From NCBI RefSeq assembly GCF_003477885.1, contig NZ_QUEE01000012.1, forward strand, positions 61,488-125,487: a stretch of 64,000 nt of DNA, written 5' to 3'. Each line of letters begins with the position of its first letter. Within the stretch, counting starts at the first letter, position 1. The notes under the pieces were generated by a model. That model was not told where the DNA came from, did not search any database, and was given only the letters and a program-made list of their open reading frames with translations. Below are positions 15,860 through 25,149 of the stretch, piece after piece. This DNA is from Lachnotalea sp. AF33-28. GTDB lineage: Bacteria; Bacillota; Clostridia; Lachnospirales; Lachnospiraceae. Both the position numbers and the translations under genes were made by a program.

Positions 15860-16993
15860 GTGAGCAAAAAAATAATTGCGGCCGGTCATATCTGCCTGGA
15901 TATAACGCCGGTCTTTCCTGAAAACCGGACGGATGCGGTCGGAGATCTGCTAAGGCCTGGCAAGCTGATTCAGACAGAGGGCGCAGATGTGCATACAGGC
16001 GGTTCTGTGGCTAACACAGGTTTGGCGATGAAGCTTCTCGGAGCGGATGTCACGCTGATGGGGAAAATAGGAAATGATGAGTTTGGCGGCATGGTACTCA
16101 ATATCTTATCACGGTACGGCGCACAGGACGGCATGCTTGTTACAGAGGGTGAGTCAACCTCTTATTCCGTTATACTGGCGATCCCCGGAAACGACCGCAT
16201 CTTCCTGCATAATCCGGGCGCGAATAACACCTTCTGTTCCGGAGATATCCCGCTGCAGGCGCTTGAGGAAGCGGCGCTGTTCCATTTTGGATATCCTCCG
16301 TTAATGAGAAATATGTATGAGCATGAAGGCAAAGAACTGTTTCGCATCTTAAAGCGCGCCAAAGAAGCGGGCGCCGCCACTTCACTGGATATGGCGGCTG
16401 TGGACCCGGCCACACCGGCAGGAATGGCGGACTGGGAAGAGATACTGGAAATGATTATGCCTTATGTGGATTTCTTTGCGCCCAGTGCGGAAGAACTCTG
16501 CTTCATGCTGGATAAAGAGAGATTCGAAGACTGGCAGAAGAGAGCCGGGGACAGGGATATCACAGAGATACTGGATATTGAGAAGGATATCCGCCCGTTG
16601 GCTGAACAGTGTATGAATTTTGGCGCTAAGGTACTGCTGATCAAATGCGGCGCTAAGGGAATGTATTACCGCACGGCGGACAGGATAGCCCTGCTGGATG
16701 TGGGAAAGAAAGCGGAACTGGATATCCTGGGCTGGTCCGGCAAAGAAGGCTTTGAGAAAAGCTACGTGCCGGAAAGGGTGCTGTCCGGAACAGGCGCGGG
16801 AGATACCAGCATCGCAGCATTTCTAACTGCGATGCTGGAAGGGTATACGCTGGAGGAATCCATGCACCTTGCCGCTGCGACCGGCGCTTCCTGTGTGGCC
16901 GCCTACGATGCGCTAAGCGGCCTTAAGAGTTTTGAGGTGCTGCAGAAAAAGATTGGCGCGGGATGGGCCAAACGAGATGAAACAGGAGTATAA
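15860..16993 (+). CDS. PfkB-family carbohydrate kinase
   Basis: A ribokinase-fold sugar kinase of 377 residues, somewhat longer than the usual 300-330. It has the N-terminal sugar-site motif GGSVANTGLAMKLLG, a second glycine-rich strand MGKIGNDEFGG, and the C-terminal ATP/catalytic motif SGTGAGDTSIAAF. The start is GTG at 15860, with GGGAG nine bases upstream and overlapping the isomerase stop; the ATG one frame over reads straight into a stop. An acidic insertion (about residues 215-245) accounts for the extra length. It should phosphorylate the ketose made by the isomerase, giving the substrate of the aldolase that follows 3 nt later (inference). Confidence 0.88.
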   Translation: MSKKIIAAGHICLDITPVFPENRTDAVGDLLRPGKLIQTEGADVHTGGSVANTGLAMKLLGADVTLMGKIGNDEFGGMVLNILSRYGAQDGMLVTEGESTSYSVILAIPGNDRIFLHNPGANNTFCSGDIPLQALEEAALFHFGYPPLMRNMYEHEGKELFRILKRAKEAGAATSLDMAAVDPATPAGMADWEEILEMIMPYVDFFAPSAEELCFMLDKERFEDWQKRAGDRDITEILDIEKDIRPLAEQCMNFGAKVLLIKCGAKGMYYRTADRIALLDVGKKAELDILGWSGKEGFEKSYVPERVLSGTGAGDTSIAAFLTAMLEGYTLEESMHLAAATGASCVAAYDALSGLKSFEVLQKKIGAGWAKRDETGV

Positions 16994-16996
16994 ATT

Positions 16997-17953
16997 ATGC
17001 TTGTAAATATGAATGAAGTGCTGCTTCCGGCACGTAAAAACAAATATGCAGTCGGCCTTTTTAATGCGGTCAATCTGGAACTGGCCAGGGGAATTATAAA
17101 TGCGGCGGAGAGCACCCAGTCTCCGGTTATTATGGGCACCGCGGAGGTGCTGCTGCCCTACGGTCCGCTGGAAGAGGTGTCCTACTATCTGATACCGATG
17201 GCAAAAAAAGCAAATGTGCCGGTGGTGGTACATCTGGACCACGGACTAAAGAAAGAGACCTGTTTAAAGGCGCTGGAGCTGGGATTCTCCTCAATCATGT
17301 ATGACTGCTCCACGGACTCATATGACGAGAATGTCAGGAAAGTGAAGGAGATGGCGGACCTCGCCCATTCATACGGAGCCACCATTGAAGGAGAACTTGG
17401 CCATGTGGGAGACAACGAAGGTTCGGCGGAGGGAGATTCCAGATTGGCAGACCCTTCCCAATATTACACAGACCCGAAGATGGCGAAGGACTTCGTGGAT
17501 AAAACAGGGGTGGACGCGCTGGCCATCGCTGTAGGCACGGCGCACGGAGCCTATAAGCTGCCTCCCAAGCTGGATTTTGAAAGAATCCGTACGATCGCAA
17601 AAACCGTGGATGTCCCACTGGTGCTTCACGGCGGCTCCGGGCTTACGGATACGGATTTCAAGCGGGCGATTAACGAGGGAATCAGCAAGGTAAATATTTT
17701 TATCGATATTAACATTGCGGCCGTAGAAGCCGAATTCAGAAAGTTCAGCGATATGAACAAAGGCATCATCGACCTGATACCGGCGGCAGTGGAAGCCGTC
17801 AAACAGGAGACCGTAAAAAAGATGAAATTATTTTCCAGCGATGGGAAAGCGGCAGATGCAATGCGGATCCGCAATGCTGCGGGCGGTATCGATGTGGAAC
17901 AGCTGGTTAAACTCGTCGCGCTGGAAGTGCAGAAGCTGACCGGGAGAGATTAG
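16997..17953 (+). CDS. Class II fructose-bisphosphate/tagatose-type aldolase
   Basis: A 318-residue zinc-dependent aldolase of the Fba/GatY/KbaY family. Visible residues include the zinc His and neighbouring Asp in VVHLDHG, the IMYDCSTDSYDENV loop, EGELGHVGDNEG, a second zinc His in GTAHGAY, the third in LHGGSGL and the phosphate-binding KVNIFIDINIA. It would split a ketose phosphate into dihydroxyacetone phosphate and an aldehyde. It is the last gene of the isomerase-kinase-aldolase operon. The exact sugar cannot be assigned; fructose, tagatose or a pentulose phosphate are possible. Confidence 0.9.
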   Translation: MLVNMNEVLLPARKNKYAVGLFNAVNLELARGIINAAESTQSPVIMGTAEVLLPYGPLEEVSYYLIPMAKKANVPVVVHLDHGLKKETCLKALELGFSSIMYDCSTDSYDENVRKVKEMADLAHSYGATIEGELGHVGDNEGSAEGDSRLADPSQYYTDPKMAKDFVDKTGVDALAIAVGTAHGAYKLPPKLDFERIRTIAKTVDVPLVLHGGSGLTDTDFKRAINEGISKVNIFIDINIAAVEAEFRKFSDMNKGIIDLIPAAVEAVKQETVKKMKLFSSDGKAADAMRIRNAAGGIDVEQLVKLVALEVQKLTGRD

Positions 17954-18014
17954 TACAGTGCTGACACGCTTACTATCTCAGCTTTAATAAAAGTTCCGGA
18001 TTAAGTCCGGCAGG

Positions 18015-18986
18015 CTATAGGAGCATATCCCAGGGAATATGCGTGAAGGTAACTCCAGCCTGCCGGATATAAACATCCAGCAGATTTTTACTGGCTGATT
18101 GCGAAAGAAAGGTCTGTGTGCTTAACAGGGAGCGCTGCATATCGGGGAGCGTCTTTTGTGCGATGCCCAATCGGTAGTCCTTAGCCGTACAGCCATAGTG
18201 TTTAAGGAATGCCTGATTCATGTATTTGACATCCGAAAAGCCGCTTTCCAGACTGACCGACAGCAGGTTATGATCCGTCACAAGCAACAGCTGTCTTGCT
18301 TTTTCACAGCGCACGGCCGACAGATATGCCTGGAATGTCTGTCCGAAATTATCATGAAAAAAGTGGGACAGGTAAGGGATGGACAGGCTCTCCTCTTCGG
18401 CAATGTCCGACAGAAGCAGCTTTTCCGTATAATGCTGATCTATAAAAGCAGTAATTCGCGCGACGCGCCGGCTCTTTTGATATTGAGCGGCGCGTTTTTC
18501 ATCTGAGACATGCTCATATGGAAAATGAAGCAGGAGCTGGTACAGGAATAAATTTAAAAGCCCCATACAGCACAGTTCAAAGCCTTCCCCTCCAGAGAAA
18601 TAGTGCTGTGCCATAGTGACTGCAAGTGAAAAGCAGAGCGCCTGCTTATCCTCTGTAAAGTACTGATTGCCGGAATGAAACAAAAAATCCATGTCTTTCA
18701 TCTGCGGAAAATAGGAAAGACAAAATTTGGGACTCAGCTGTATGGCCAGAATCAGGGCGGAATCTCTGGAGTAAAGCTCATGTACAGCATAGGAATTGAT
18801 GATATAAAAATCCCCCGTGGCTACGGTGAGGGTCTGCCTTTGCGAGGTGACGCTGATCTCTCCGTCCAGGACATAGCAGATCTCCAGATCGCTGTGGATA
18901 TGAGGGCTGCGGTAAACGAGGCTCACCAGAAATATCTTCAGATTTCCTATATTTGAATGCTGTATGTGTTCGAATTCGTTGTTCAT
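18015..18986 (-). CDS. AraC-family regulator with cupin sensor domain
   Basis: A 323-residue regulator. An N-terminal cupin-like sugar-sensing domain (VYRSPHIHSDLEICYVLDGEI, residues about 24-100) is joined to a C-terminal AraC double helix-turn-helix (LLLSDIAEEESLSIPYLSHFF and SLESGFSDVKYMNQAFLKHYG). It converges on the aldolase operon (61-nt gap) and diverges from the lipoprotein/ABC-2 unit; it may control either one. A minus-strand promoter with extended -10 lies at 19055-19083. A tail of about 40 residues after the DNA-binding domain is unusual for the family. Confidence 0.9.
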   Translation of the reverse strand: MNNEFEHIQHSNIGNLKIFLVSLVYRSPHIHSDLEICYVLDGEISVTSQRQTLTVATGDFYIINSYAVHELYSRDSALILAIQLSPKFCLSYFPQMKDMDFLFHSGNQYFTEDKQALCFSLAVTMAQHYFSGGEGFELCCMGLLNLFLYQLLLHFPYEHVSDEKRAAQYQKSRRVARITAFIDQHYTEKLLLSDIAEEESLSIPYLSHFFHDNFGQTFQAYLSAVRCEKARQLLLVTDHNLLSVSLESGFSDVKYMNQAFLKHYGCTAKDYRLGIAQKTLPDMQRSLLSTQTFLSQSASKNLLDVYIRQAGVTFTHIPWDMLL

Positions 18987-19054
18987 GCTGTTCTCCTGTT
19001 TTCTGTTTCAGCTATCCGCCGGCGGAAGTAACGCGGCGATTATCTCCTGATAAC

Positions 19055-19083
19055 AGTATGACAAAAAGTCGGAAAAAAAGCAA
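19055..19083 (-). promoter_or_regulatory. Promoter for the AraC gene at 18986
   Basis: Read on the minus strand: TTGCTT (19083-19078), 17-nt spacer, extended -10 TGT-CATACT (box at 19060-19055). It lies about 70 nt upstream of the start codon, with an AGGAGA ribosome site between. Confidence 0.55.
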
Positions 19084-19115
19084 CCGCTGTTGTTCACAGT
19101 TACCGTAAAGTTCCC

Positions 19116-19178
19116 GCGCAAGACAGGGTGGGGGATATTCCTCATTGGGACCCGCTCTCGCTCCGTGGAGTCTTGCGC
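19116..19178. other. Structured intergenic element
   Basis: A perfect 9-bp inverted repeat, GCGCAAGAC (19116-19124) and GTCTTGCGC (19170-19178), encloses 45 nt with an inner GGGT/ACCC pairing. It is G+C-rich inside an AT-rich gap. There is no T-run on either side and no family I recognise. The rest of the 18987-19406 gap holds the two promoters listed and nothing else I can support. Confidence 0.45.
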
Positions 19179-19235
19179 TGCTTTATTGGCAGCCGTGAAT
19201 AGTAGTAAGCTTTCATGCATGTATGATTATATTTG

Positions 19236-19264
19236 TTGATTTTATACATATGAAATGCTATATT
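19236..19264 (+). promoter_or_regulatory. Promoter for the lipoprotein/ABC-2 unit
   Basis: TTGATT (19236-19241), 17-nt spacer, extended -10 TGC-TATATT (box at 19259-19264). It predicts a leader of about 135 nt before the start codon at 19407. Confidence 0.6.
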
Positions 19265-19406
19265 TATAGTAAATATAAAGACAGTAATCATATTGATATG
19301 ACAATAAGCAATTAGGGTGAAAATTGAGAGTACTGATTTGATGCAGGAGAAGCATGCGGATGTGCGCACGGTTCATCGGCTGACGGTATGGAAAGGGGGA
19401 ACATGT

Positions 19407-20531
19407 ATGTATAAAAAGCGATTGCTGGTATTATTGCTGCTTGTATTTGCTCTTATTGGCTGCAAAGAGCAGAAAAACGTATCCGGGGAGCCGGCCTTAG
19501 ACAGCTATGACAGAAGCTGGAAAAATGTTTATATGAACGGCGCTTTTATCATTGGATCCGATGTTGTGTATACCGGTTCTTTAACAGATCACCGCATTTA
19601 TTATCTGGAAAAAGATATGAATCAATGGAGGCCGCTCTGTGCAAAGCCGGAATGCAGTCATAATACGGAAGACTGCAATGCATATCTGACTACCGCGGGC
19701 ATCTATTGGGATGAGGGATATATTTATTATTATATGGGTGATGCTTTATGGAGAATGAAGCCGGACGGATCCGAGCATGAGAAAATAAAGCGGATCAGCC
19801 TGCCGGACGGAGTGAGTTCGACGTATCTTATTTATCGGGGATATATCTACTTCCAGCTGCGTGAAACTACAGACGGAGGAAAGAGCTGGAAGCAGGAGAT
19901 TAAGCGTGTCCCGCTGGAAGGTAATGACACTGAGCTTACAGATGTATTCGGCAATCCGGGAGAGGATCAGGTGCAGTACACAGATCTGCGGTGCTGGGAT
20001 GACCGGATAACAGCGATCGGCATTCATGGGGAGCAGCAGTCGCTGTATATGCAGGATCTGACCACCGGTAAACAGCGGATGATTGCAGAGAACTGGCCCC
20101 CGGATAAAATCGCCGGATACACAATCGACGGAGATCTGCTGCGGTATTTCGATCTGGAGGAGGGATTCTGTACCGTCGGTCTAAGTACCGGAAAGCGTGA
20201 GGTGCTTCGCAGTCCGGTTGAGAGAAAAGAAGCGGGCAGCGTTTACTATGATGAAGATTTTATCTATTTGTGCAATACAAATCCCATATTGGATAAGATG
20301 GATTTGGTGGATGAAGCCTGCCGGGGTATTTTATTCTATGACCTTGACGGAAATGAAGTGGATTTCCTCAGTATGGACGGTCTGGATATGTGGCTGCTGT
20401 ATGCGTTCAGCACACCGGAAAGGGTCTACTTGTCTGATTACAGCAAGATGATGGAACTCAATACCTTTTATTATATTGATAAGGCGGAAATCGGCACAGG
20501 AAACATGCAGCTAAAGAGCCTGGATCATTGA
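19407..20531 (+). CDS. Lipoprotein with beta-propeller-like repeats (DUF5050-like)
   Basis: A 374-residue exported lipoprotein. The signal peptide MYKKRLLVLLLLVFALIGC ends in a lipobox with Cys19. The mature part has repeated YIYY/YIYF-type beta-strand units (GYIYYYMGDALWRMKPDG, GYIYFQLRE, DFIYLCNTN) like DUF5050 propeller proteins common in Lachnospiraceae. It carries three Cys in a CAKPECSHNTEDC cluster, a pattern often seen in this group. The start at 19407 has GGGGGA six bases upstream; an in-frame GTG at 19317 lacks a site and would disrupt the signal peptide. It precedes an ABC-2 exporter, so a role in sensing or assisting that exporter is possible but unproven. Confidence 0.8.
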   Translation: MYKKRLLVLLLLVFALIGCKEQKNVSGEPALDSYDRSWKNVYMNGAFIIGSDVVYTGSLTDHRIYYLEKDMNQWRPLCAKPECSHNTEDCNAYLTTAGIYWDEGYIYYYMGDALWRMKPDGSEHEKIKRISLPDGVSSTYLIYRGYIYFQLRETTDGGKSWKQEIKRVPLEGNDTELTDVFGNPGEDQVQYTDLRCWDDRITAIGIHGEQQSLYMQDLTTGKQRMIAENWPPDKIAGYTIDGDLLRYFDLEEGFCTVGLSTGKREVLRSPVERKEAGSVYYDEDFIYLCNTNPILDKMDLVDEACRGILFYDLDGNEVDFLSMDGLDMWLLYAFSTPERVYLSDYSKMMELNTFYYIDKAEIGTGNMQLKSLDH

Positions 20532-20571
20532 TGCAGCGCCGGAGTCTGCTGCCGTATAGCGGCAGCCTGCA
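20532..20571 (+). promoter_or_regulatory. Nested hairpin before the ABC ATPase
   Basis: TGCAG (20532-20536) pairs with CTGCA (20567-20571), and inside it GCTGCCG (20548-20554) pairs with CGGCAGC (20560-20566). There is no T-run. The hairpin begins at the upstream stop codon and ends just before the AAAGGAGG site, so it may tune relative expression. Confidence 0.4.
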
Positions 20572-20589
20572 GATAAAAGGAGGTTATCC

Positions 20590-21309
20590 GTGCGGCTGGA
20601 AGTGAAAGAACTGACAAAAATGTATGGACCAAAGGCAGGGCTTGATTCCTTCAGCGCCGTTTTTGACGAAGGAATCTATGGGATCCTGGGTCCGAACGGT
20701 GCGGGGAAGAGCACATTTATGTCACTGCTGACCGATAATATCAGGCGGGATTCCGGCTGTATACTGGTGGATGGCGTGGAATGCCTTAAGATGGGAAAGG
20801 AGTACCGCCGCCTGCTTGGGTACATGCCGCAGCAGCAGGGGCTGTATGACAGGATGACCGGCCGCATGTTCCTGCGCTATATGGCGGAGCTTAAGGGGCT
20901 GCCCCGAAAGGAGTCCCTGCCTGTGGAGGAAGAGCTGCTGGAGCGGCTCAATCTGGCGGATGCGGCGGATAAGAAGCTGGGCGGATATTCCGGAGGAATG
21001 AAGCAGCGCATCCTGCTGGCACAGGCAATGCTGGGCAATCCGAAGATACTGATACTGGATGAGCCCACATCCGGCTTAGATCCCATGGAGCGTGTGCGGC
21101 TGCGGGAACTGCTTGGCTCACTGAGAAGGGAAAAGATTATCCTATACTCCACGCATGTGATCAGTGATATAGAAGAAATCGCGGAAAAGGTGGTTCTTTT
21201 GTACAAGGGGAAAAAGATATTGGAAAGCGGCGTACAGGCGCTCCTGGAGGAAAATGACGGCATGACGCTGGAACATATCTGCGTTACATATTTTGAACAG
21301 AGCTTATGA
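20590..21309 (+). CDS. ABC transporter ATP-binding protein (ABC-2 type)
   Basis: A 239-residue ATPase with Walker A GPNGAGKST, the Q-loop (GYMPQQQGLY), the ABC signature YSGGMKQR, Walker B ILILDEPTSGLDP and the switch His in YSTHVISDIEE. It starts at GTG behind AAAGGAGG. The ATPase subfamily is the one that pairs with ABC-2 exporters (bacteriocin, drug or antibiotic self-resistance type). Its membrane partner follows 80 nt downstream. It is most likely an exporter or membrane-stress module, not a nutrient importer. Confidence 0.93.
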   Translation: MRLEVKELTKMYGPKAGLDSFSAVFDEGIYGILGPNGAGKSTFMSLLTDNIRRDSGCILVDGVECLKMGKEYRRLLGYMPQQQGLYDRMTGRMFLRYMAELKGLPRKESLPVEEELLERLNLADAADKKLGGYSGGMKQRILLAQAMLGNPKILILDEPTSGLDPMERVRLRELLGSLRREKIILYSTHVISDIEEIAEKVVLLYKGKKILESGVQALLEENDGMTLEHICVTYFEQSL

Positions 21310-21389
21310 TGCCGGGCGCAAATATCTGCTGCCGGACGGCGGAAACGAAAAGAGGATTGCGCAAAGCAATTGCTTCGGGGGGATAACAT

Positions 21390-23663
21390 TTGAATGAGAT
21401 AAAAAGAGTCCTGTTTAACCGGGCACTCATTCTGTCATTCCTTCTGCTGGCAGCGGTCAATCTGTCAGTCTATGTGAAGGAGCAGAAGAGCAGCATGCCT
21501 GCCGGTTTTAAGCAGTACCGTCAGGAACAGGAAAGGCTTATGGCGCAGCTGGATCACTGTGATTTGGATACGGCGCTTCGTTATGCGGAAGAATGGCAGC
21601 AGGAACAGCAGAGCTTGTCCGCAGCGCTGTTTATCAGGGAATGGGCGGTTGAAAATGAGACTGTTTATGAAAGAACGCTGGAGGATCTGAAAAACCAGTA
21701 CCCGAAACTTGAGGAGCAGATGGGTGAGCTGGAAGCTGTGGAGGAGTCCGGCGGGGATTATCCAAGCATGGCAGCAGGCATTCGGCTGCGCAGCCTGCTG
21801 TTAACGGATCTGTATGAGCAGCTGAAATATATCGGATCATATGGGGATTTCCTGGAGCAGATATCGGCAAATGCCGGAGAGCTGTCCGCATCCCGCCTGT
21901 TTTCAGACCCGGACAGCTTTGCATATAAGAATATTATCCGCACGGAGCAGGACTTTTCCGCGATGCGGGGACGGGAGCTGATGCCGGGCAATAACCGGGC
22001 GTTTCTTTCTGTAATGGCGGATCAGTGGACCCTGATTCTGCAGATCCTGTTCATGCTTGCGGCGGCAATTGCCATGACAGAAGACAGAAAGGACGGCCTG
22101 TGGCAGATCATACACGCTTCACCGAAAGGACGGTGGAATCTGGCCGCGAAGCGGGCGCTGCTGATGTTCGTTCTGGCGGGCGCGGGCACTGCGGCCCTGT
22201 ATGGCGGTAAACTGCTCCTCGCATTTTATCTGTACGGCGTCGGTGACATCGGCAGACTGATACAGTCGATACCGGAATTTCAGTATTTTCCGGTACCCAT
22301 GACAATCCTTCAGTTTATCGGCTGGTCGGTGCTGCTGCAGATACTGTGCGCCTTTTTATCCGGCATGTTGTTTCTGACCGTGCTCTCCGCTGTCCGGACA
22401 GTACAGATCGCGGCGGCCCTCATAGGCATTGGACTGTCTGCGGAATATATCTTATATACACAGATATCCGCGAATAATATTCTGGTATGGCTTAAGACAT
22501 TGAATGTTTTTTCATTGCTGGACTGGCGGGCGGGATGCCTGAAGTATTTGAATTTCAACTGTTTTGGCCATGTCTGCTCTTTGAGAAAGACGGTCTATGT
22601 TCTTCTGACAGTATGTACTCTCATCACTCTGGCAGCCTGCTGGTGGGTATATGAGAAGCATAAAATCCGCAGAAACAAAGAGAGGTTTCACAGTCTTCGC
22701 CAGGCCCTGCGCAGAATCCCCCATCTGCCTTTCTGCGGATCGCTGTACGGCATTGAATGGTATAAAGCGCTGGTTATGAACCGGGGAATTTGGGTGTTCC
22801 TGCTGTTTGGCGCGGCCCTGTGGATGTTTTTTCCTCTGCAGAGACAGTGGCAGGACGGCAGATCCTATCGGATTTCGCAGCTGTATAAAGAATGGGAAGG
22901 GCCTTTAAGCGAAGAGAAATATGTGCGTATGCTATCCTCTTATGAAGATGCGCAGGAAAATCTGGCAGGAGAGAATGAGGGAATTGGGATGCCGGATTTT
23001 TTAAAACAGCAGGCCGACGCGGATGAGCGGCAGGCCTGGAATACCGTTCTGCTTCGCGCCGGGCAGCTCTTGTCTGAAGCGCAGGAAAGAGGAGAAGAGC
23101 TGTGTCTGATCAACCCATTTGCCTATGAACGGCTTTACGGAGCAAATCAAAAGTCTTACCGCGAAGCCAAATCGCTGCTGCAGTGCATCGCTTTGATACT
23201 GATCCTTCCTTCGCTCTTTACGGCGGACAGCCATATGAAAGCGCTGATAACCGCGGCAGCCAGAGGGCGCGGCTGCCTGCGCCGGCATAAGGCTGTGATC
23301 GCTGCAATCATCGCGGCGCTTGTATGGGCGGCAGCCAACGGGCTGGAGCTGTGGCAGGTTATGTACGGTTACGGAGGCCTGCCGCAAACCGGCGCTCCTG
23401 CCGCAAGCCTCGCGCTGTTTGCCGGATATCCGAAGGGCTGGACGGTCCGTGCAGCTCTGTGTTTGATCTATGCCGGCCGGCTGGCGGCGCTGGAGATAAC
23501 GGCGGCCATTATATTGTGCATATCCGCCGCTTCCCGTCAAACGGTCCGCGCCGTGCTGGTATCGGCGCTGCTTTTGCTGCTGCCCGCTGCGCTTTATCTG
23601 CTAGGCGCGCAGGAATTCGGCAGGATCAGCCCGGTGGTCTGGGCTGCGGAAATTGGATTATAG
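21390..23663 (+). CDS. ABC-2 type transporter permease, large
   Basis: A 757-residue membrane protein, about twice the size of a simple ABC-2 permease. A first helix (residues about 10-28) is followed by a large soluble coiled region to about residue 210. Then come six or so helices (including FMLAAAIAMTEDRKDGLW, the ABC-2 hallmark segment), a second soluble block (about 490-590) preceded by a single helix, and a final helix group. This suggests two ABC-2 halves fused. The start is TTG at 21390 with GGGGGGA before it; the nearby ATG at 21394 is out of frame. The last 6 bp overlap the convergent GntR-type gene. Confidence 0.82.
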   Translation: MNEIKRVLFNRALILSFLLLAAVNLSVYVKEQKSSMPAGFKQYRQEQERLMAQLDHCDLDTALRYAEEWQQEQQSLSAALFIREWAVENETVYERTLEDLKNQYPKLEEQMGELEAVEESGGDYPSMAAGIRLRSLLLTDLYEQLKYIGSYGDFLEQISANAGELSASRLFSDPDSFAYKNIIRTEQDFSAMRGRELMPGNNRAFLSVMADQWTLILQILFMLAAAIAMTEDRKDGLWQIIHASPKGRWNLAAKRALLMFVLAGAGTAALYGGKLLLAFYLYGVGDIGRLIQSIPEFQYFPVPMTILQFIGWSVLLQILCAFLSGMLFLTVLSAVRTVQIAAALIGIGLSAEYILYTQISANNILVWLKTLNVFSLLDWRAGCLKYLNFNCFGHVCSLRKTVYVLLTVCTLITLAACWWVYEKHKIRRNKERFHSLRQALRRIPHLPFCGSLYGIEWYKALVMNRGIWVFLLFGAALWMFFPLQRQWQDGRSYRISQLYKEWEGPLSEEKYVRMLSSYEDAQENLAGENEGIGMPDFLKQQADADERQAWNTVLLRAGQLLSEAQERGEELCLINPFAYERLYGANQKSYREAKSLLQCIALILILPSLFTADSHMKALITAAARGRGCLRRHKAVIAAIIAALVWAAANGLELWQVMYGYGGLPQTGAPAASLALFAGYPKGWTVRAALCLIYAGRLAALEITAAIILCISAASRQTVRAVLVSALLLLLPAALYLLGAQEFGRISPVVWAAEIGL

Positions 23664-25085
23664 ATTGATCAGCTGATCCTTTTGAAATCCGAGCTGTAAG
23701 AGCAGCTCTCTGGTAAACTCCAATACGGTAAAAAGCAACTCTGAGAGCAGTCGGGCAAAACTCACGGCATCCATACGGTGAAGGCTTTCCAGCATCCTTT
23801 CGGCATAGGACAGATAAGCGTCAAAGCTGCCGGGCTTTTGAAAGATGAGGTGCAGCACATGTCCCCATAAAAGAAGCTGATACAGCTGCTGATATACCTC
23901 ACGGACAAAGGCGGAGGCACTGTTATCGCCTATAAAGCGGAAGCATGCCTTTCCCAGCAGATACACTCTTCCGTTTTCCATAAGCTCCTTTACCTGACCG
24001 GAGAGCTTATGGAAACCGCTCTCGCCCATCGCCGTAAGCGTATGTTTGGCTGTGCTTTCAGCGGTCAGAGCGGCGATCTGAAGGGCCTGTAAGAATACAA
24101 TCAGGCTCTTGCGCAGCTGGGGATGTGAGAAATCGGGAGTGGCAGTATGATCGGAAGACACTTTTGTGCCTATCCCGTTTAAGGTTTCCGTAACATGCAT
24201 GCTGCTTAACAGTTCAAGAGTACGGCGCATTGTGATGGATGAGACCCCGTATTCCAGCGCCAGGGCCTGACAGGAAGGCAGAAATTCGTCCGGTCTATAG
24301 ATCTGCCTGTCGATTCTGCCCATAATCTCCGCTGCCAGTGTATAGCAGACCTGCGGATGTTCCCGATAGATCTGCCATTGAAACGGGATTTGTTCCGGCA
24401 GCGGGACATTTCCATAGGCATCCTGCAGACGAAGGAAAAACTGCTGCATGACCTCTGTGCTAAACGCCTGCATTTCCGTTACGGCCTTTTCTGATTCTCC
24501 GCCTTCCGTTAGCTTTAACATGCGTTTGATATGATTGCCTGCCTGTTCATCCGTGCATTCAAAGCTGGCGGACTGATCCAGAAAGGGTATGTGCAGGTAC
24601 CGGGCGACCTCCCAGAACAGATTTAACACCAGTGCATTATTGAGCGTCTGCATCGCTTCTGAATACAGGCATATAATCTGCCTGGCGGCATGTCCCTGCA
24701 CCTTTTTCAGCCGTGACCGGATGCGCCGGATGGAATCTGCGTTCTGCCTGCTAAAATAAAACCGTGCGATGGGATTGAAGATAAGGCCGGAGGTTTGCCA
24801 GATATCATCCAGCCCTTTTTTACGGGAAAGATAATTATATACGGACAGCTGCACTGTCTGGCTGTCGTGCTCATAGATGACCACGGAGGCTTTTCGCTCC
24901 GTGGTTTCTATATATCCGTTTTCCCGTATCTTTTGAAGAACCGCCCGTGCGGTAAGCGCGCTGACCTGAAACTGCGTGCAGATACAGCCGACCGAAGGGA
25001 GCCGGTCGCCGTATCTGTAATATCCGGTCAGAATCCGGGAGACAAAATAATCATATATAATATCCGTCATCCTGTTATTTTGCAT
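23658..25085 (-). CDS. Regulator with two GntR-type winged-helix domains
   Basis: A 475-residue protein. Residues 4-70 form a GntR-type winged helix (YYRYGDRLPSVGCICTQFQVSALTARAVLQKI). Residues about 246-310 form a second one (YRPDEFLPSCQALALEYGVSSITMRRTLELL). Each is followed by a helical region (75-240 and 315-475). Ordinary GntR regulators have one winged helix and about 240 residues, so this looks like a duplication of a whole regulator. It is convergent with, and overlaps by 6 bp, the ABC-2 permease, which it may control, and is divergent from the MBL/Opp unit. It has its own promoter at 25150-25178. Confidence 0.85.
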   Translation of the reverse strand: MQNNRMTDIIYDYFVSRILTGYYRYGDRLPSVGCICTQFQVSALTARAVLQKIRENGYIETTERKASVVIYEHDSQTVQLSVYNYLSRKKGLDDIWQTSGLIFNPIARFYFSRQNADSIRRIRSRLKKVQGHAARQIICLYSEAMQTLNNALVLNLFWEVARYLHIPFLDQSASFECTDEQAGNHIKRMLKLTEGGESEKAVTEMQAFSTEVMQQFFLRLQDAYGNVPLPEQIPFQWQIYREHPQVCYTLAAEIMGRIDRQIYRPDEFLPSCQALALEYGVSSITMRRTLELLSSMHVTETLNGIGTKVSSDHTATPDFSHPQLRKSLIVFLQALQIAALTAESTAKHTLTAMGESGFHKLSGQVKELMENGRVYLLGKACFRFIGDNSASAFVREVYQQLYQLLLWGHVLHLIFQKPGSFDAYLSYAERMLESLHRMDAVSFARLLSELLFTVLEFTRELLLQLGFQKDQLINL

Positions 25086-25149
25086 ATCGGTTCCCCCCTC
25101 TCTTGGTATCGCAGCATCCGCGGTAATTCACAGACGAAAGTATGATAAG

